A DNA stretch of 39,058 bases from Rhizobiaceae bacterium (GCA_028279875.1 JANQMU010000017.1:1-39058); one strand, 5' to 3'. Positions 24,240-33,244 are shown, numbered from the stretch's first letter. A program made the numbers and translations. Notes: a model not told the origin generated them from the sequence alone.

Positions 24240-25256
24240 TTGCCTCAGCCGACCGTTTCAGCCGGCATCGTTGCCGGCCTTGTGAACTTTGCTTCAAGCC
24301 GCGGAGCCGACCCGGCAAGGCTGATGGCGCGCGCCGGAATTGAGCGTTCCAGATTGGGCAATCCCGACAACCGCTTCCCGCTTGCGGCCTATGTGGCGGC
24401 GTTGCGGACAGCGCAGTCCATGACGGACGATCCGGCCCTCGCGCTGCACTATGCCGAGGAAGTCGGGATGTCGAAAATCTCCATTCTCGGCCTCATCATG
24501 GAGGCTTCGGCGACGATGGGCGAGGCCTTCATCCAATTGCAGCGCTACGGCCGCCTTGCGGTGGAGATCGGGAATCCGGCGCACGGACCCCGGTTTGAAC
24601 TGACCACCCGGCAGGGCAAACTGTTCCTGGTCGACCGGCGGCCCAATCCCGATGCTGTGCCGGAACTGACGGAGACTGCGTTTGTCAGCCTCGTCTGCGG
24701 CCCCCGGCGGTTCCTGTCTCGGCCCCATGTCCTGTCCGTTCATGTCACCCATCCGGCACCGGTCTATGCCGGCGAATATCATCGGATATTTCAATGCCCC
24801 GTCCACTTCGACGCCGAATGGAACGCCATGGAACTCCACCCGCAGACCGCGCAATGGGAAGTCGCTCAGAACCCTCGATATGTCTTCGGCATTCTGGCAA
24901 AACATGCCGATGGGTTGCTCGAGGAACTGGACGCCTCGAAAAAACTCAGCGGACGGGTAGAGGCTTTGCTGTTGCCGATCCTTCACCAGGGTGATGTGCG
25001 CGCCGACTGGGTTGCCGGACGACTGGGGTTCAGCCGCCAGACCCTTTTCCGCAGGCTGAAGGAAGAGGGCACGACATTCACCGAGGTGCTGGACGGCCTG
25101 CGCCAGCGGGTCGCCGGATCCTATCTTCAGGGGCAATCGGCATCCGTCAACGAGACAGCCTATCTGGTGGGTTTTTCCGACCCCTCGTCCTTTTCCCGTG
25201 CCTTCAAGCGCTGGACCGGTCATTCCCCCGACGAATTTCGCCGGCGGAAGACATGA
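24240..25256 (+). CDS. AraC-type regulator with Arabinose_bd-type N-terminus
   Basis: The 338-residue protein starts at a TTG at 24240; GGAG lies seven bases upstream and no ATG is near. Residues about 20-200 follow the PF12625-type ligand domain (FPLAAYVAALRTAQSMTDDP, then ALHYAEEVGMSKISILGLIM), as in OruR-like regulators. The last 90 residues hold two helix-turn-helix units (VAGRLGFSRQTLFRRLKEEG and VNETAYLVGFSDPSSFSRAF). Members of this subgroup often control the divergent oxidoreductase or lipid-metabolism gene. Here that is the MDR gene across a palindrome-bearing intergenic stretch. Confidence 0.92.
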   Translation: MPQPTVSAGIVAGLVNFASSRGADPARLMARAGIERSRLGNPDNRFPLAAYVAALRTAQSMTDDPALALHYAEEVGMSKISILGLIMEASATMGEAFIQLQRYGRLAVEIGNPAHGPRFELTTRQGKLFLVDRRPNPDAVPELTETAFVSLVCGPRRFLSRPHVLSVHVTHPAPVYAGEYHRIFQCPVHFDAEWNAMELHPQTAQWEVAQNPRYVFGILAKHADGLLEELDASKKLSGRVEALLLPILHQGDVRADWVAGRLGFSRQTLFRRLKEEGTTFTEVLDGLRQRVAGSYLQGQSASVNETAYLVGFSDPSSFSRAFKRWTGHSPDEFRRRKT

Positions 25257-25266
25257 TTGAACGTCC

Positions 25267-28200
25267 TTACCGTTTCTGTGCCGACCAGCGCAGGGGATAC
25301 TGTTTGATCGGGCAGGGCGTGTCGCCGCCGTCATCATCATCGGAAAACGCACCGAGCGCGCCGGCCGCGGCCGAGCCGGCCATTTCTCCGATCGCCTCGG
25401 CCAGACAATTCAGTTCCGGCAGGGCCAGATAGCCGTCACCGTCGATGCTGCCCTCGGACGAAAACGTGCCGTTGAAGGCGTTCGCGATGCCGAAACCCTC
25501 ATAGGTCCAGCGATTTTGATGGGAGATTCCGCGCCCGTCAAAGGTGCCGGAAATCGCGAAACGCGCCATGGACTTGCCCTCGTTGAAGAAGGTCACATCG
25601 CCGCTGGAACGGCCGTTCGACAGCGCCAGTTCAATGCCCATGTCGAGAACCATGCGCTGCCCCGCCGCGGCAATGGGAAACTCCCCGGTACCGGTCCAGT
25701 TGCCGTCCAGCCCGGCTGCCGCAGGAGCCGCCGGCGGGCTGGCTTCCGCCATCTGCTCCTCGTTTTCGGCCGGTGGCGCGGGGTTTTCAGTTTCGTCGGC
25801 TTCCGCGCTCGCCGCGCCGCAAGTGTCGCGTGCCCTGCGCAACATCGCCAGTGGTCTCTCTGCGGCGGCGGGCGGGTGTCTGACCCATTCGGTTTCCAGC
25901 CCGTCGAAATCGCTCAGCCGGCACGCATCAACCGCGATCGCGGTTCGCCCCGCGAGATCGATCGCGATGTCGACAGTGCCCATCCAGGCCGTGGTGTTTT
26001 CCGGAAGGATCTCGCAGCCTTCCAACTGGGCCGCATCGGGCATGATCCGCCGCATCGTTGCGAGGATTTCACGCGCCGCGTCGAACCGTCCCTCGAAATA
26101 GGCCGTTTTCGCGCGTTCCTCCATGGCCTGCATCGCCGTGCACTGATTGTCCGCGACGGCATCATCGTCAGCCTCCGCACCGTCCCGGGCCGGCTGCCGG
26201 GCTTCGGCGATCTCCAGCTTTGCCCGCAGCGTATCGCAGTTCAGCCCGCCAAGCGGACCGTCCAACAGGGCTCTGGCATCGGCGATCAATGTCGCGGCAT
26301 AGTCGGTATTTCCGGCGGCCTGGGCATCGAGGACCGGACCGATCAGGCTGGTGACACGCGACAGATTGCCGAGCACCTGTGCCAGTTCCGCTGCCTTGCC
26401 GGCAATCAGCACATGTTCGGCGGCACGGTCGGCGAAACGGCGTTCAAAGGCGGCGATCGTGTCGGCATTGCAGCTGACCATCGCCTGGTCGGCCCGGCTG
26501 AGCGCGGTCTCCAGCCGGGTGATCCTGTCGAACCCGGTCTCGATGCGGTCGAGGTAGGTCGAACAGTCGACGCCGCCGACATTCTGAAACAGCTCGCGCG
26601 CCTCCGTCAGGCCGTTTCGTGCAGCCGCCAGATCACCGCCCTTGTAGTCCGCGCGCGCCGTTTCGAAACGCTCCATGGCTGAAGACAAGGCCGGAATGCG
26701 GGCCAGGATTTCCGCCTGGGCGGACCGGGCGGCGGGGTCGTCGAGCGCCTCCAGCGATTCCGCCGCATCCTGCAGCGCCGCCACATCGCATTGGCCGGCC
26801 GCCGCCCGCGCCTTTGCCACCGCATCGGCGACTATCCGGGTGATTTCCGCGTCGAGTTCGACCGCCTGCGCGGCCACGGTTTCGCAGGGGCTCGATTTCA
26901 GCACCTCGAGCAGGTCTCGGGCTGCGGAAAACTGTCCGTCGCCGGCCAGTGTCACCGCCTCGTCCAGCCTTTGCGCGGCGGCCGCGCACAGCGCCGCGGT
27001 GTCCGGATCGTCCCCTGGCGGTGTTTCGCCGTCCTCTCCCGTTTCGTCGCCTTCCGGTGCCGGCGGCTGCGATGGATCGTCTTCGGCCTCGATCCGCAGG
27101 ATGATTTCGCCCGGCGCGCGGGCAAACAGCGCTCCGTCATGCTCGACGATCCGCCGGCTTGTCGCCCGGAAATGGGCGATATCGAAGGTTTCCGACCGGC
27201 TGTCCGCGCCGTCGGCCGAAGCACGCACATCGATCGCAAGCCGTGGCACCGCACCGAGCGCGTAGACGGTGAACCGGCCATCCGCATCGGCGCGCCAGGT
27301 TTCACAGCCGCGCACTTCCTCGCCGGCGCCGATTCTGACCTCCAGTTCGGCATCGGCCACCGGGGCCCGGTCCTGATCGAGAACGGTCCCCTCCAGAATG
27401 AGGAAGGAAAGATCGCTGAGCCTGTCTTCGGCCTCGACATAGGTCTGGAACGCTTCGGTCCGGTTGCCTGTGCCGATCAGCCCCTCCAGCGCCAGAAACG
27501 ATGCAGCGATGGCAGCCGTCAGCCGCGACGTGCCGTTCTGCCTGAGTTCATCGGCGAAGTTGGAAAGCGAGAAGTCGGCCCGGTCGCCGACCGTCTGCAG
27601 CACCTGGTCCTCCGTGCAGGCATCGGCGAGCGACAGCGTTCGGACAAAGCGCCGGGAGGCGCCGTCGATCGATGTGACGATCCTCTCCGCCTCGTCGACG
27701 AGGCCGGGAATGCCGCCCGGATACGAGCTGTTGTAGACCCGGCCCACAAGACCGACATGGTCCGGCGGGTCCGCCTCCACCCGGTATCCGAGATCGCCGG
27801 CTGCCTGGATCAGCCGCAGGGCCGCCAGCACGCCGGGACGGCCACCACCATCCTCGCCGGCAATGAATGTCGATCCGTCCCAGAAATAGAGCCGCCCGGA
27901 CTCCTTTTCCTGCGCCTCGTAGACATGGCGAAACGGCCATGTGCTGATCGCCATCGGGCAGGCAAGCACCGCGCGATCGGAAAAATAGCCGCTGCGCGGA
28001 TCGTCGGTCGCCACCCCGAGTCCCAGGCAGAAGCCGTGCCGCTGTTTGATCTTTTCGCCCAGCGCCAGCACAGCGTCGAGGGTCTGGTTGGCGATCTGCG
28101 CATAGCTGCCGATGATGTCGCCGACCAGCGACACCAGCGGGATATTGGAATCGGAGGCCAGCGAACTCATGGTGTCCATGAGATTGAAAAAGGCGCGCAC

Positions 28201-29076
28201 CTTGTCATGCGGCACATCGGTGGCGAAGGCGCCCTGCATGATGCCGAGCGCCTCCTGCACCTTCCAGCTCTTATCGAAATCCCGGATCTGGCCCTCATAG
28301 GATCTGAAATTGTCGATCCATTCGCCCGACAGGCCGGCCTTTTCCAGAATATCGGCCGTCGGCGTATCGGGCGGGGCTGCCTCGGCTGCGCTGCTGGCGC
28401 CCAGAACCTGCGACAGCCGCGCCTTCGCGCGGTCGAGAACGCCGTTGAGGCTTTCGAGGATCGCCTTCGACTCGCCATTCGTTACGTCGATATAGGCCTT
28501 GTAGGCGTCGTAGAGACGCGATCCGTTTCCCGGCTGCGAGAAATAAACGTCCACATAGAGCGCCAGTTCCGCCGAAGGATCGTTCAGCCAATCATGGGCG
28601 AGCGCCAGTGCTTCGTCCGAGCCGGGCGCGTATTTCTGCCTTTCGCTTTCCGGCAACTGGTCGCGCATCATCTCCGCCGCGAAAGCCCAGAAGCCGCCGG
28701 TCAGATCGTTGCGCACCCGGTCGATCTCGGTTTGAACCGCGCCCTCGGCCTTGGCTCTCAGCTCTTCGATCGGCCCGGTGATCGTGGCGATCAGCTCGTC
28801 CTTCTTCTCGTTGCATTTGAGCAGGAACAGCGTTCTTGTATCGAGGTCGACGGGGCCGAACTGCAGTGTCAGGTTGCGGTAGCGCTGCGGCATGTTGTTT
28901 AGGAACGCGCCGCACGGGTCGGGATTGCGCGGCAGTTCGAGAAACACCGCATTGGGCCGTCCCGCACTCGCCGAGACCGATGCCCGGCCCTGCGCAGCCG
29001 CATCGCCCGCAGTGAATGTCAGCGACAGCAGCGCCGCGCCGAGAAGATGGGTGACGACAGTCGGATAATGGGTCAT
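25267..29076 (-). CDS. Large exported protein of unknown family, 1269 residues
   Basis: The protein has a signal peptide (HLLGAALLSLTFTAGDAAAQ, cut near residue 29). Residues 30-550 form a mostly helical region with several cysteines and no family I know. At 560-665 lies a beta-rich segment (LEGTVLDQDRAPVADAELEV, DADGRFTVYAL) like a carboxypeptidase-regulatory or Ig-type domain. An acidic Pro/Glu/Asp linker follows (664-693). Residues 690-1025 carry four TPR-like units of the form A-x-x-x-G-(D/Q/N/R)-[FLY]-x-A-A-(R/T), each with a Cys after it (731, 838, 947, 1021); three further Cys (763, 869, 978) lie in the intervening helices. Another low-complexity linker at 1087-1120 leads to a C-terminal beta domain (GLDGNWTGTGEFPIAAAGQR) with an acidic end. 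The start has GGGGAAGG upstream and lies 18 bases after the stop of the Sel1/PDZ gene, so the two are co-transcribed. No enzyme motif was found. Confidence 0.75.
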   Translation of the reverse strand: MTHYPTVVTHLLGAALLSLTFTAGDAAAQGRASVSASAGRPNAVFLELPRNPDPCGAFLNNMPQRYRNLTLQFGPVDLDTRTLFLLKCNEKKDELIATITGPIEELRAKAEGAVQTEIDRVRNDLTGGFWAFAAEMMRDQLPESERQKYAPGSDEALALAHDWLNDPSAELALYVDVYFSQPGNGSRLYDAYKAYIDVTNGESKAILESLNGVLDRAKARLSQVLGASSAAEAAPPDTPTADILEKAGLSGEWIDNFRSYEGQIRDFDKSWKVQEALGIMQGAFATDVPHDKVRAFFNLMDTMSSLASDSNIPLVSLVGDIIGSYAQIANQTLDAVLALGEKIKQRHGFCLGLGVATDDPRSGYFSDRAVLACPMAISTWPFRHVYEAQEKESGRLYFWDGSTFIAGEDGGGRPGVLAALRLIQAAGDLGYRVEADPPDHVGLVGRVYNSSYPGGIPGLVDEAERIVTSIDGASRRFVRTLSLADACTEDQVLQTVGDRADFSLSNFADELRQNGTSRLTAAIAASFLALEGLIGTGNRTEAFQTYVEAEDRLSDLSFLILEGTVLDQDRAPVADAELEVRIGAGEEVRGCETWRADADGRFTVYALGAVPRLAIDVRASADGADSRSETFDIAHFRATSRRIVEHDGALFARAPGEIILRIEAEDDPSQPPAPEGDETGEDGETPPGDDPDTAALCAAAAQRLDEAVTLAGDGQFSAARDLLEVLKSSPCETVAAQAVELDAEITRIVADAVAKARAAAGQCDVAALQDAAESLEALDDPAARSAQAEILARIPALSSAMERFETARADYKGGDLAAARNGLTEARELFQNVGGVDCSTYLDRIETGFDRITRLETALSRADQAMVSCNADTIAAFERRFADRAAEHVLIAGKAAELAQVLGNLSRVTSLIGPVLDAQAAGNTDYAATLIADARALLDGPLGGLNCDTLRAKLEIAEARQPARDGAEADDDAVADNQCTAMQAMEERAKTAYFEGRFDAAREILATMRRIMPDAAQLEGCEILPENTTAWMGTVDIAIDLAGRTAIAVDACRLSDFDGLETEWVRHPPAAAERPLAMLRRARDTCGAASAEADETENPAPPAENEEQMAEASPPAAPAAAGLDGNWTGTGEFPIAAAGQRMVLDMGIELALSNGRSSGDVTFFNEGKSMARFAISGTFDGRGISHQNRWTYEGFGIANAFNGTFSSEGSIDGDGYLALPELNCLAEAIGEMAGSAAAGALGAFSDDDDGGDTPCPIKQYPLRWSAQKR

Positions 29077-29094
29077 GCTTTGCCTTCCCCGTCG

Positions 29095-31209
29095 CTACAG
29101 ATCGCCGGCATCTTCCAGCCCCGCCAGCGCCTTTTTGTCCCGTGCATCGAGGCTGTACGGGGCCGGGTCGGGCGCGCCGGCGGATTGCGCGCGGCGGACG
29201 GCCGCCCGCAGCCGGTCGAGCAGCTTTGCGCTGGGCTTGCCGTCGGCATCGATATTCTCGGCTTGCTGAAAGGCGCGTATGGCGGCGCGTGTGCGCCGGC
29301 CCGGTTTGCCGTCGATCGGGCCGGGGTCGTAGCCGAGATCGGTCAGCAGGCGCTGGATTGCCTCCGGATCGAAGATGTCGACCCCCAGGGCCTTGAGCTG
29401 ATCGACAGCCCGGTCGTCGCCACCCGCCGCCAGCCGGTAGAGCCGGATCGCTTCACTGCGGCTCTTGCGCATGCCCAGCCCGTGTTCATGCATAAAGCCA
29501 AGATTGAACTGGCATCCGGCACGGCCCTTGTCGGCGCCCCTGGTGTAGATCGCCGCGGCTTTCTTGTAACTCTGCCGGTAACCACCCTCGCCGTAATAAT
29601 GGAGATCGCCAAGCCCGCAATGGCCGTCCGGGTCACCGGCCTCGATGGCCCGCTTGAACCAGCGCTCCGCCGTCCGGGCGTTCTTCTTCGTGCCGCTGCC
29701 GTTCAGATAGCGATGGCCGAGATTGGTCATGGCATCGGTGTCGCCCAGTTCGGCGGCCTTGAGGAAATATTCAACGGCCCTTTGCTGGTTTTCATCCGTG
29801 CCCTCGCCGCGCCCGGAAAGATAGGCGACGTAAAAATGGCCGAGGACATTGTTGTCGTTGGATGCAGCTTCAAACCATTGATAGGCTTCCCCGGCGTCCC
29901 GGGCGGTCCCGAAGCCGAAATAATGGGCGAGGCCCACCTCGGCGCGCGCTCGGCCCCGAACTGTGCCCGATCCCGTGATCGCCGCCTTGCGATACCACGT
30001 CAGCGCCGCATCGGCGTCGATCCGCGTGCCTTCGCCGTGTTCATAGCGCCGGCCGAGATCCAGTTGCGCATGCGCATTCCCCCAGACGGCGGCGCGGCGG
30101 ACGAGACCGAAGGCCTGCGCCTGCGAAAGGCCCGCCGCGGCCGCATCATCGCCGATCCGGCGAAGCGCTTCGGTATCGCCGAACCGGGCAGCCTCCACCA
30201 GCAGGTCATTGAGGCTCAGCCCCTGATAGAACGCCACATTCTGCTCCTGCATACGGTCATGCAGGGTCCGCGCCGCCGTGCCGCGATCCATCCGGTAGGC
30301 CTGCCATGCCAGGGACAGCGCACGCGCCGGATCCCCGTCGGCTAGCAAGCGCGATGCGGCGATCGCCGCGTCGACCTCGCCAAGCTCCGCTGCCTGCAGA
30401 TAGGCGGCAAGCGCCCGGCTTTCTCTTTCGGCTCGCGACCTTTCCTCGATCCGGTTGTTTTCGGTGAAGTAACCATGGGCGAACAGCGCATAGGGCTCGC
30501 CCGATTCCCTGGCCTCTGTCATCAGGCGCGCCGCCGCATTCCGGTCCGTCCCGACCGACTCGCCGCGCAGATATTCATCGGCCAGAAAACTCATCGCCAG
30601 GCCGTCGCCGCGATGGGCCGCCTCCCACAGGACCGCAAACCGGTCGCCCGGCACCAGGACGATGTCGCGTCCCACGCCGTCCCGCTCGACCCGGAAGGCG
30701 ATGGTCGTGTCCGGTTCGCCGGTGCGGATTTTCGCCACGGCATCGGCGATGGAGGCCGGACGCTGGCCATCGATCGCGACGATGATGTCGCCCACCATGA
30801 ACCCGGCGGTCACCGCCGCGCCGAACGGGAAGACCTTCAGAACGCGGATTTTCGGCCGAAAGGACGGGTGAGCCATCGCCTGCAGGTCGGCCGGTGCGAT
30901 ACCGATCTGGAAGCCGGCATAGCCGATGCGCCTGTGTTCCGGCGCCGGCGTTATGGGGCTGGTTTCAGCCGCGGGTTCCGCAGCCGCCGGCAGCCGCCGC
31001 AGCCGCAATTTGGCCAGCGGCGCGAAGCGGGAATTCGGGTAGGTTTGCAGGAACAGGCGCAGTTCGGCCGCCGAGCCGGAATCCCGGACGCTCTCCCAAA
31101 GGGCAATCTCCGCCGGCTCCGCCGCCTGTGCCGGGAGGGTTGCACCGGCGCAGGCAAACGCAAGCAGCAACGCGAGAGTCGCCAGCAGCCGTTTTGTTGC
31201 GCTCGCCAT
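29095..31209 (-). CDS. Exported PDZ, Sel1-repeat and peptidoglycan-binding protein
   Basis: The 704-residue protein has a signal peptide (residues 1-30, ending PAQAA). A short helical motif at 36-73 (ALWESVRDSGSAAELRLFLQ, then YPNSRFAPLAKLRL) is often seen beside caspase-like domains in rhizobial exported proteins; no protease domain follows here. A PDZ-like domain spans about 95-190 (VFPFGAAVTAGFMVGDIIVA). Sel1-type repeats fill about 200-600, for example AQLDLGRRYEHGEGTRIDAD and AMTNLGHRYLNGSGTKKNAR. A PG_binding_1 domain closes the protein at 612-665 (IQRLLTDLGYDPGPIDGKPG). This makes an envelope scaffold that docks on the wall and presents protein-binding repeats. It is upstream of and probably co-transcribed with the 1269-residue protein, its likely partner. 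Confidence 0.85.
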   Translation of the reverse strand: MASATKRLLATLALLLAFACAGATLPAQAAEPAEIALWESVRDSGSAAELRLFLQTYPNSRFAPLAKLRLRRLPAAAEPAAETSPITPAPEHRRIGYAGFQIGIAPADLQAMAHPSFRPKIRVLKVFPFGAAVTAGFMVGDIIVAIDGQRPASIADAVAKIRTGEPDTTIAFRVERDGVGRDIVLVPGDRFAVLWEAAHRGDGLAMSFLADEYLRGESVGTDRNAAARLMTEARESGEPYALFAHGYFTENNRIEERSRAERESRALAAYLQAAELGEVDAAIAASRLLADGDPARALSLAWQAYRMDRGTAARTLHDRMQEQNVAFYQGLSLNDLLVEAARFGDTEALRRIGDDAAAAGLSQAQAFGLVRRAAVWGNAHAQLDLGRRYEHGEGTRIDADAALTWYRKAAITGSGTVRGRARAEVGLAHYFGFGTARDAGEAYQWFEAASNDNNVLGHFYVAYLSGRGEGTDENQQRAVEYFLKAAELGDTDAMTNLGHRYLNGSGTKKNARTAERWFKRAIEAGDPDGHCGLGDLHYYGEGGYRQSYKKAAAIYTRGADKGRAGCQFNLGFMHEHGLGMRKSRSEAIRLYRLAAGGDDRAVDQLKALGVDIFDPEAIQRLLTDLGYDPGPIDGKPGRRTRAAIRAFQQAENIDADGKPSAKLLDRLRAAVRRAQSAGAPDPAPYSLDARDKKALAGLEDAGDL

Positions 31210-31293
31210 GTCGGCGTAACTGTGCCGCCAAAACGAGGATGTGCGGAATTGTCAGACCTGCTGCTTCTTTAGGTAGATATGCCTATATCGGCA

Positions 31294-31737
31294 TTACTCC
31301 GCGATATCGGCGTGTCGTGCGTCCCGTGGCGGCACCCATAGCGGGCCGACGGCAATGAGCAGAACGATAATGTTGAACCCGGCATTCGATGCGTTGCCCG
31401 ATGCGATCGATCCGGCACTGTCCACGACGAACCAGGCCAGCGCGCCGGTCACGACGGCCTTTCGAACGCCTTCGGGCGCGGCATCATAGACGCTGGTCGA
31501 CAGGCGCCAGATCATCACGCCCCAACCGATCAGGAACCCGCCGATCAGCGCCGACAGAAACCGCGTATCGGGATGTTCATAGGTCTGTTCGCCGTCGAGC
31601 GGCCAGCTCAGCAGATCGATCGAAAAACGGATCGGCTCCATCGTCGGTTCCATGGTGCCCAGAAAGAAGACCGGCCCGAAGGATCCGATGACGATGGCCG
31701 TGATCTTGAGCCAGAACCGGTGAAAGTCATGTGTCAT
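31294..31737 (-). CDS. Small integral membrane protein beside an MmyB-type regulator
   Basis: The 147-residue protein has four hydrophobic segments: about 9-27 (WLKITAIVIGSFGPVFFLG), 61-79, 93-110 and 119-135. A soluble loop with TMEPTMEPIRFSIDLL lies after the first. There is no signal cleavage site, so it should sit in the inner membrane. It is divergent from the MmyB-type regulator starting at 31846, and the pairing suggests that the regulator controls it. The family is a hypothetical one to me; no transport or enzyme motif is visible. Confidence 0.7.
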   Translation of the reverse strand: MTHDFHRFWLKITAIVIGSFGPVFFLGTMEPTMEPIRFSIDLLSWPLDGEQTYEHPDTRFLSALIGGFLIGWGVMIWRLSTSVYDAAPEGVRKAVVTGALAWFVVDSAGSIASGNASNAGFNIIVLLIAVGPLWVPPRDARHADIAE

Positions 31738-31795
31738 GCGTTCGCTCCCAGGGTGTTTTCCAGTCCAGCTAGGCGCAAAGCGTTTCTGAAAACAA

Positions 31796-31810
31796 TTACC
31801 TCAAAGGTAA
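31796..31810. promoter_or_regulatory. Perfect palindromic operator candidate
   Basis: TTACCTCAAAGGTAA is a 6-3-6 perfect inverted repeat. It abuts the -35 box of the MmyB-type regulator gene and lies about 59 bases upstream of the divergent membrane-protein gene. That is where a regulator of both genes would bind. Confidence 0.6.
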
Positions 31811-31839
31811 CTGACGAATGGTGTCGCGCTTGTTATGAT
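31811..31839 (+). promoter_or_regulatory. Leaderless promoter of the MmyB-type regulator
   Basis: CTGACG (31811-31816) and TATGAT (31834-31839) are separated by 17 bases. The transcription start expected seven bases after the -10 box falls on the A of the ATG at 31846. The gene has no ribosome binding site, which agrees with a leaderless message. Confidence 0.5.
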
Positions 31840-31845
31840 TCACGC

Positions 31846-32598
31846 ATGAACCAGTTCCCGGAGACCCTGAAGACCTGGCGCAAGGCGCGCCGGCTCAGCC
31901 AGCTCGAACTGGCGATGGAGGCGGATGTTTCCTCGCGCCATATCTCGTTTCTGGAAACCGGGCGCGCACGGCCGAGCCGCGACATGGTCGCCCGGCTGGG
32001 CGAGGCGCTGAGCCTGCCGCTGGCGACTCGCAACCAGATGCTGACCCATGCCGGCTTCGCGGTGCGCTATCCCGCCCGCGAATGGGATGAGGAGGCCATG
32101 GCGCCGATTCGTGCGGCGCTTGAGCACACGCTGACACAGCATGCGCCCTATCCGGCATTAGCCGTCGACCGGCTTTGGACGGTTGTCCGGATGAACGCGG
32201 CCGCCGAAAAACTGTTCGGCATGCTCGGCATAGCCGCCGGCGGCAGCCTGCTCGATCTGATCACCTCCGATATCACGCCCATGGTGATCGAGAACTGGCC
32301 GGAGGTCGCCCGTCACGCGGCGCAGCGGCTGCGCACCGAAAGCGCCGCGCAGGGCGGTGTTGCCGCGCTCGACGAGGCGGCGGGCCGGCTTGGCGCGGTG
32401 CCGGGTGCGAGTGAGGAAACGTCAAGCCCGATCATCCCGACGATCTACAGGGCCGGCGATCTGCGCCTTTCGCTGTTTTCGACCATCGCCCAGTTCGGAA
32501 CCCCGGTCGATCTCACATTGGACGATCTGAAGATCGAGCTGTTCTTTCCCGCCGAAGCCGAAACCGAAAAGACATTGCGCGCCCTGGCGGGTGAATGA
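31846..32598 (+). CDS. MmyB-type helix-turn-helix regulator
   Basis: I start at the ATG at 31846; the longer open frame runs back over the divergent gene. The 250-residue protein has an XRE-type DNA-binding domain (residues about 5-60: LKTWRKARRLSQLELAMEAD, SSRHISFLETGRARPSRDMV). It continues with the MmyB ligand domain (PALAVDRLWTVVRMNAAAEK, FGMLG), a PAS-like fold that in known members binds fatty-acid-like molecules. Such regulators usually control a neighbouring oxidoreductase or membrane gene and themselves. Here the divergent membrane protein at 31737 is the evident target. Confidence 0.9.
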   Translation: MNQFPETLKTWRKARRLSQLELAMEADVSSRHISFLETGRARPSRDMVARLGEALSLPLATRNQMLTHAGFAVRYPAREWDEEAMAPIRAALEHTLTQHAPYPALAVDRLWTVVRMNAAAEKLFGMLGIAAGGSLLDLITSDITPMVIENWPEVARHAAQRLRTESAAQGGVAALDEAAGRLGAVPGASEETSSPIIPTIYRAGDLRLSLFSTIAQFGTPVDLTLDDLKIELFFPAEAETEKTLRALAGE

Positions 32599-32602
32599 CG
32601 CT

Positions 32603-33244
32603 TTAACCCGATGATTTCAGGAGCCAGGCGCTCTCCGTCGCGGCGCATTGTCCTTTCAGGCCGCCCGGAACCTCGACCGTCACCAGATGAACCGCGTCGT
32701 AGCGGGCGCCATAAAGGCGGCGCACATCGTCTTCGCTGATCGAAAAGGGCGGCCCGGCCATCTGCGTCTGATCATATTCAAAGGTGATCAGCAAATGCGG
32801 GGCCTTATCGGTGATGTCGCTCAGGTGGTCAGCATAGCGCGGCCGCATATCCGCCGGCAACGCCACCAGTGCGGCGCGGTCGATGATGGCATCGACCGGG
32901 CCGAGCATGGTGCGCGTGAGCTGAAAAATATCGCCCACGAAGATATCCAGATTCGGCGCGCTGTAGCGGGACAGTTCGCCCAGCCTGGTGATCTGCGGCT
33001 CCACCCCGAGTTCGGCAAAAAGCTGCACGATGGCCGCTTCGCTCAATTCCGCGCCCGCGACCCGGTGGCCCTGGGACAAAAGCCAGCCGATGTCGCGGGT
33101 TTTTCCGCACAGGGGCACGAACACCCGGCTTCTTTGCGGCAGGCCAAGCGCCTCGAAATGGGCGACCAGCAGCGTATTGGGTCTGCCTTCGTGAAAGGCG
33201 ATCCGGTTCTCCTTCCACCGTTGATGCCAGAATTCCGGGTCCAT
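32603..33244 (-). CDS. tpm: Thiopurine S-methyltransferase
   Basis: The 213-residue enzyme carries the TPMT marks: WHQRWKENRIAFHEGRPN near the start, the S-adenosylmethionine site RVFVPLCGKTRDIGWLLSQG with the acidic GAELSEAA after it, then IDRAALVALPADMRPRYADH and FSISEDDVRRLYG. Bacterial members methylate thiopurines and also selenite or tellurite, giving volatile products. It ends four bases after the convergent MmyB-type gene ends. AAGGACAGGG precedes the ATG at 33244. The length matches the family (about 210-220). Confidence 0.93.
   Translation of the reverse strand: MDPEFWHQRWKENRIAFHEGRPNTLLVAHFEALGLPQRSRVFVPLCGKTRDIGWLLSQGHRVAGAELSEAAIVQLFAELGVEPQITRLGELSRYSAPNLDIFVGDIFQLTRTMLGPVDAIIDRAALVALPADMRPRYADHLSDITDKAPHLLITFEYDQTQMAGPPFSISEDDVRRLYGARYDAVHLVTVEVPGGLKGQCAATESAWLLKSSG

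Noticed and set aside
26791..28902. Plus-strand open frame of 703 codons inside the 1269-residue gene
   Set aside because: The composition is the typical Arg/His/Gln-rich antisense product of a high-GC gene. There is no binding site and no family, while the minus-strand frame has a signal peptide and domains.
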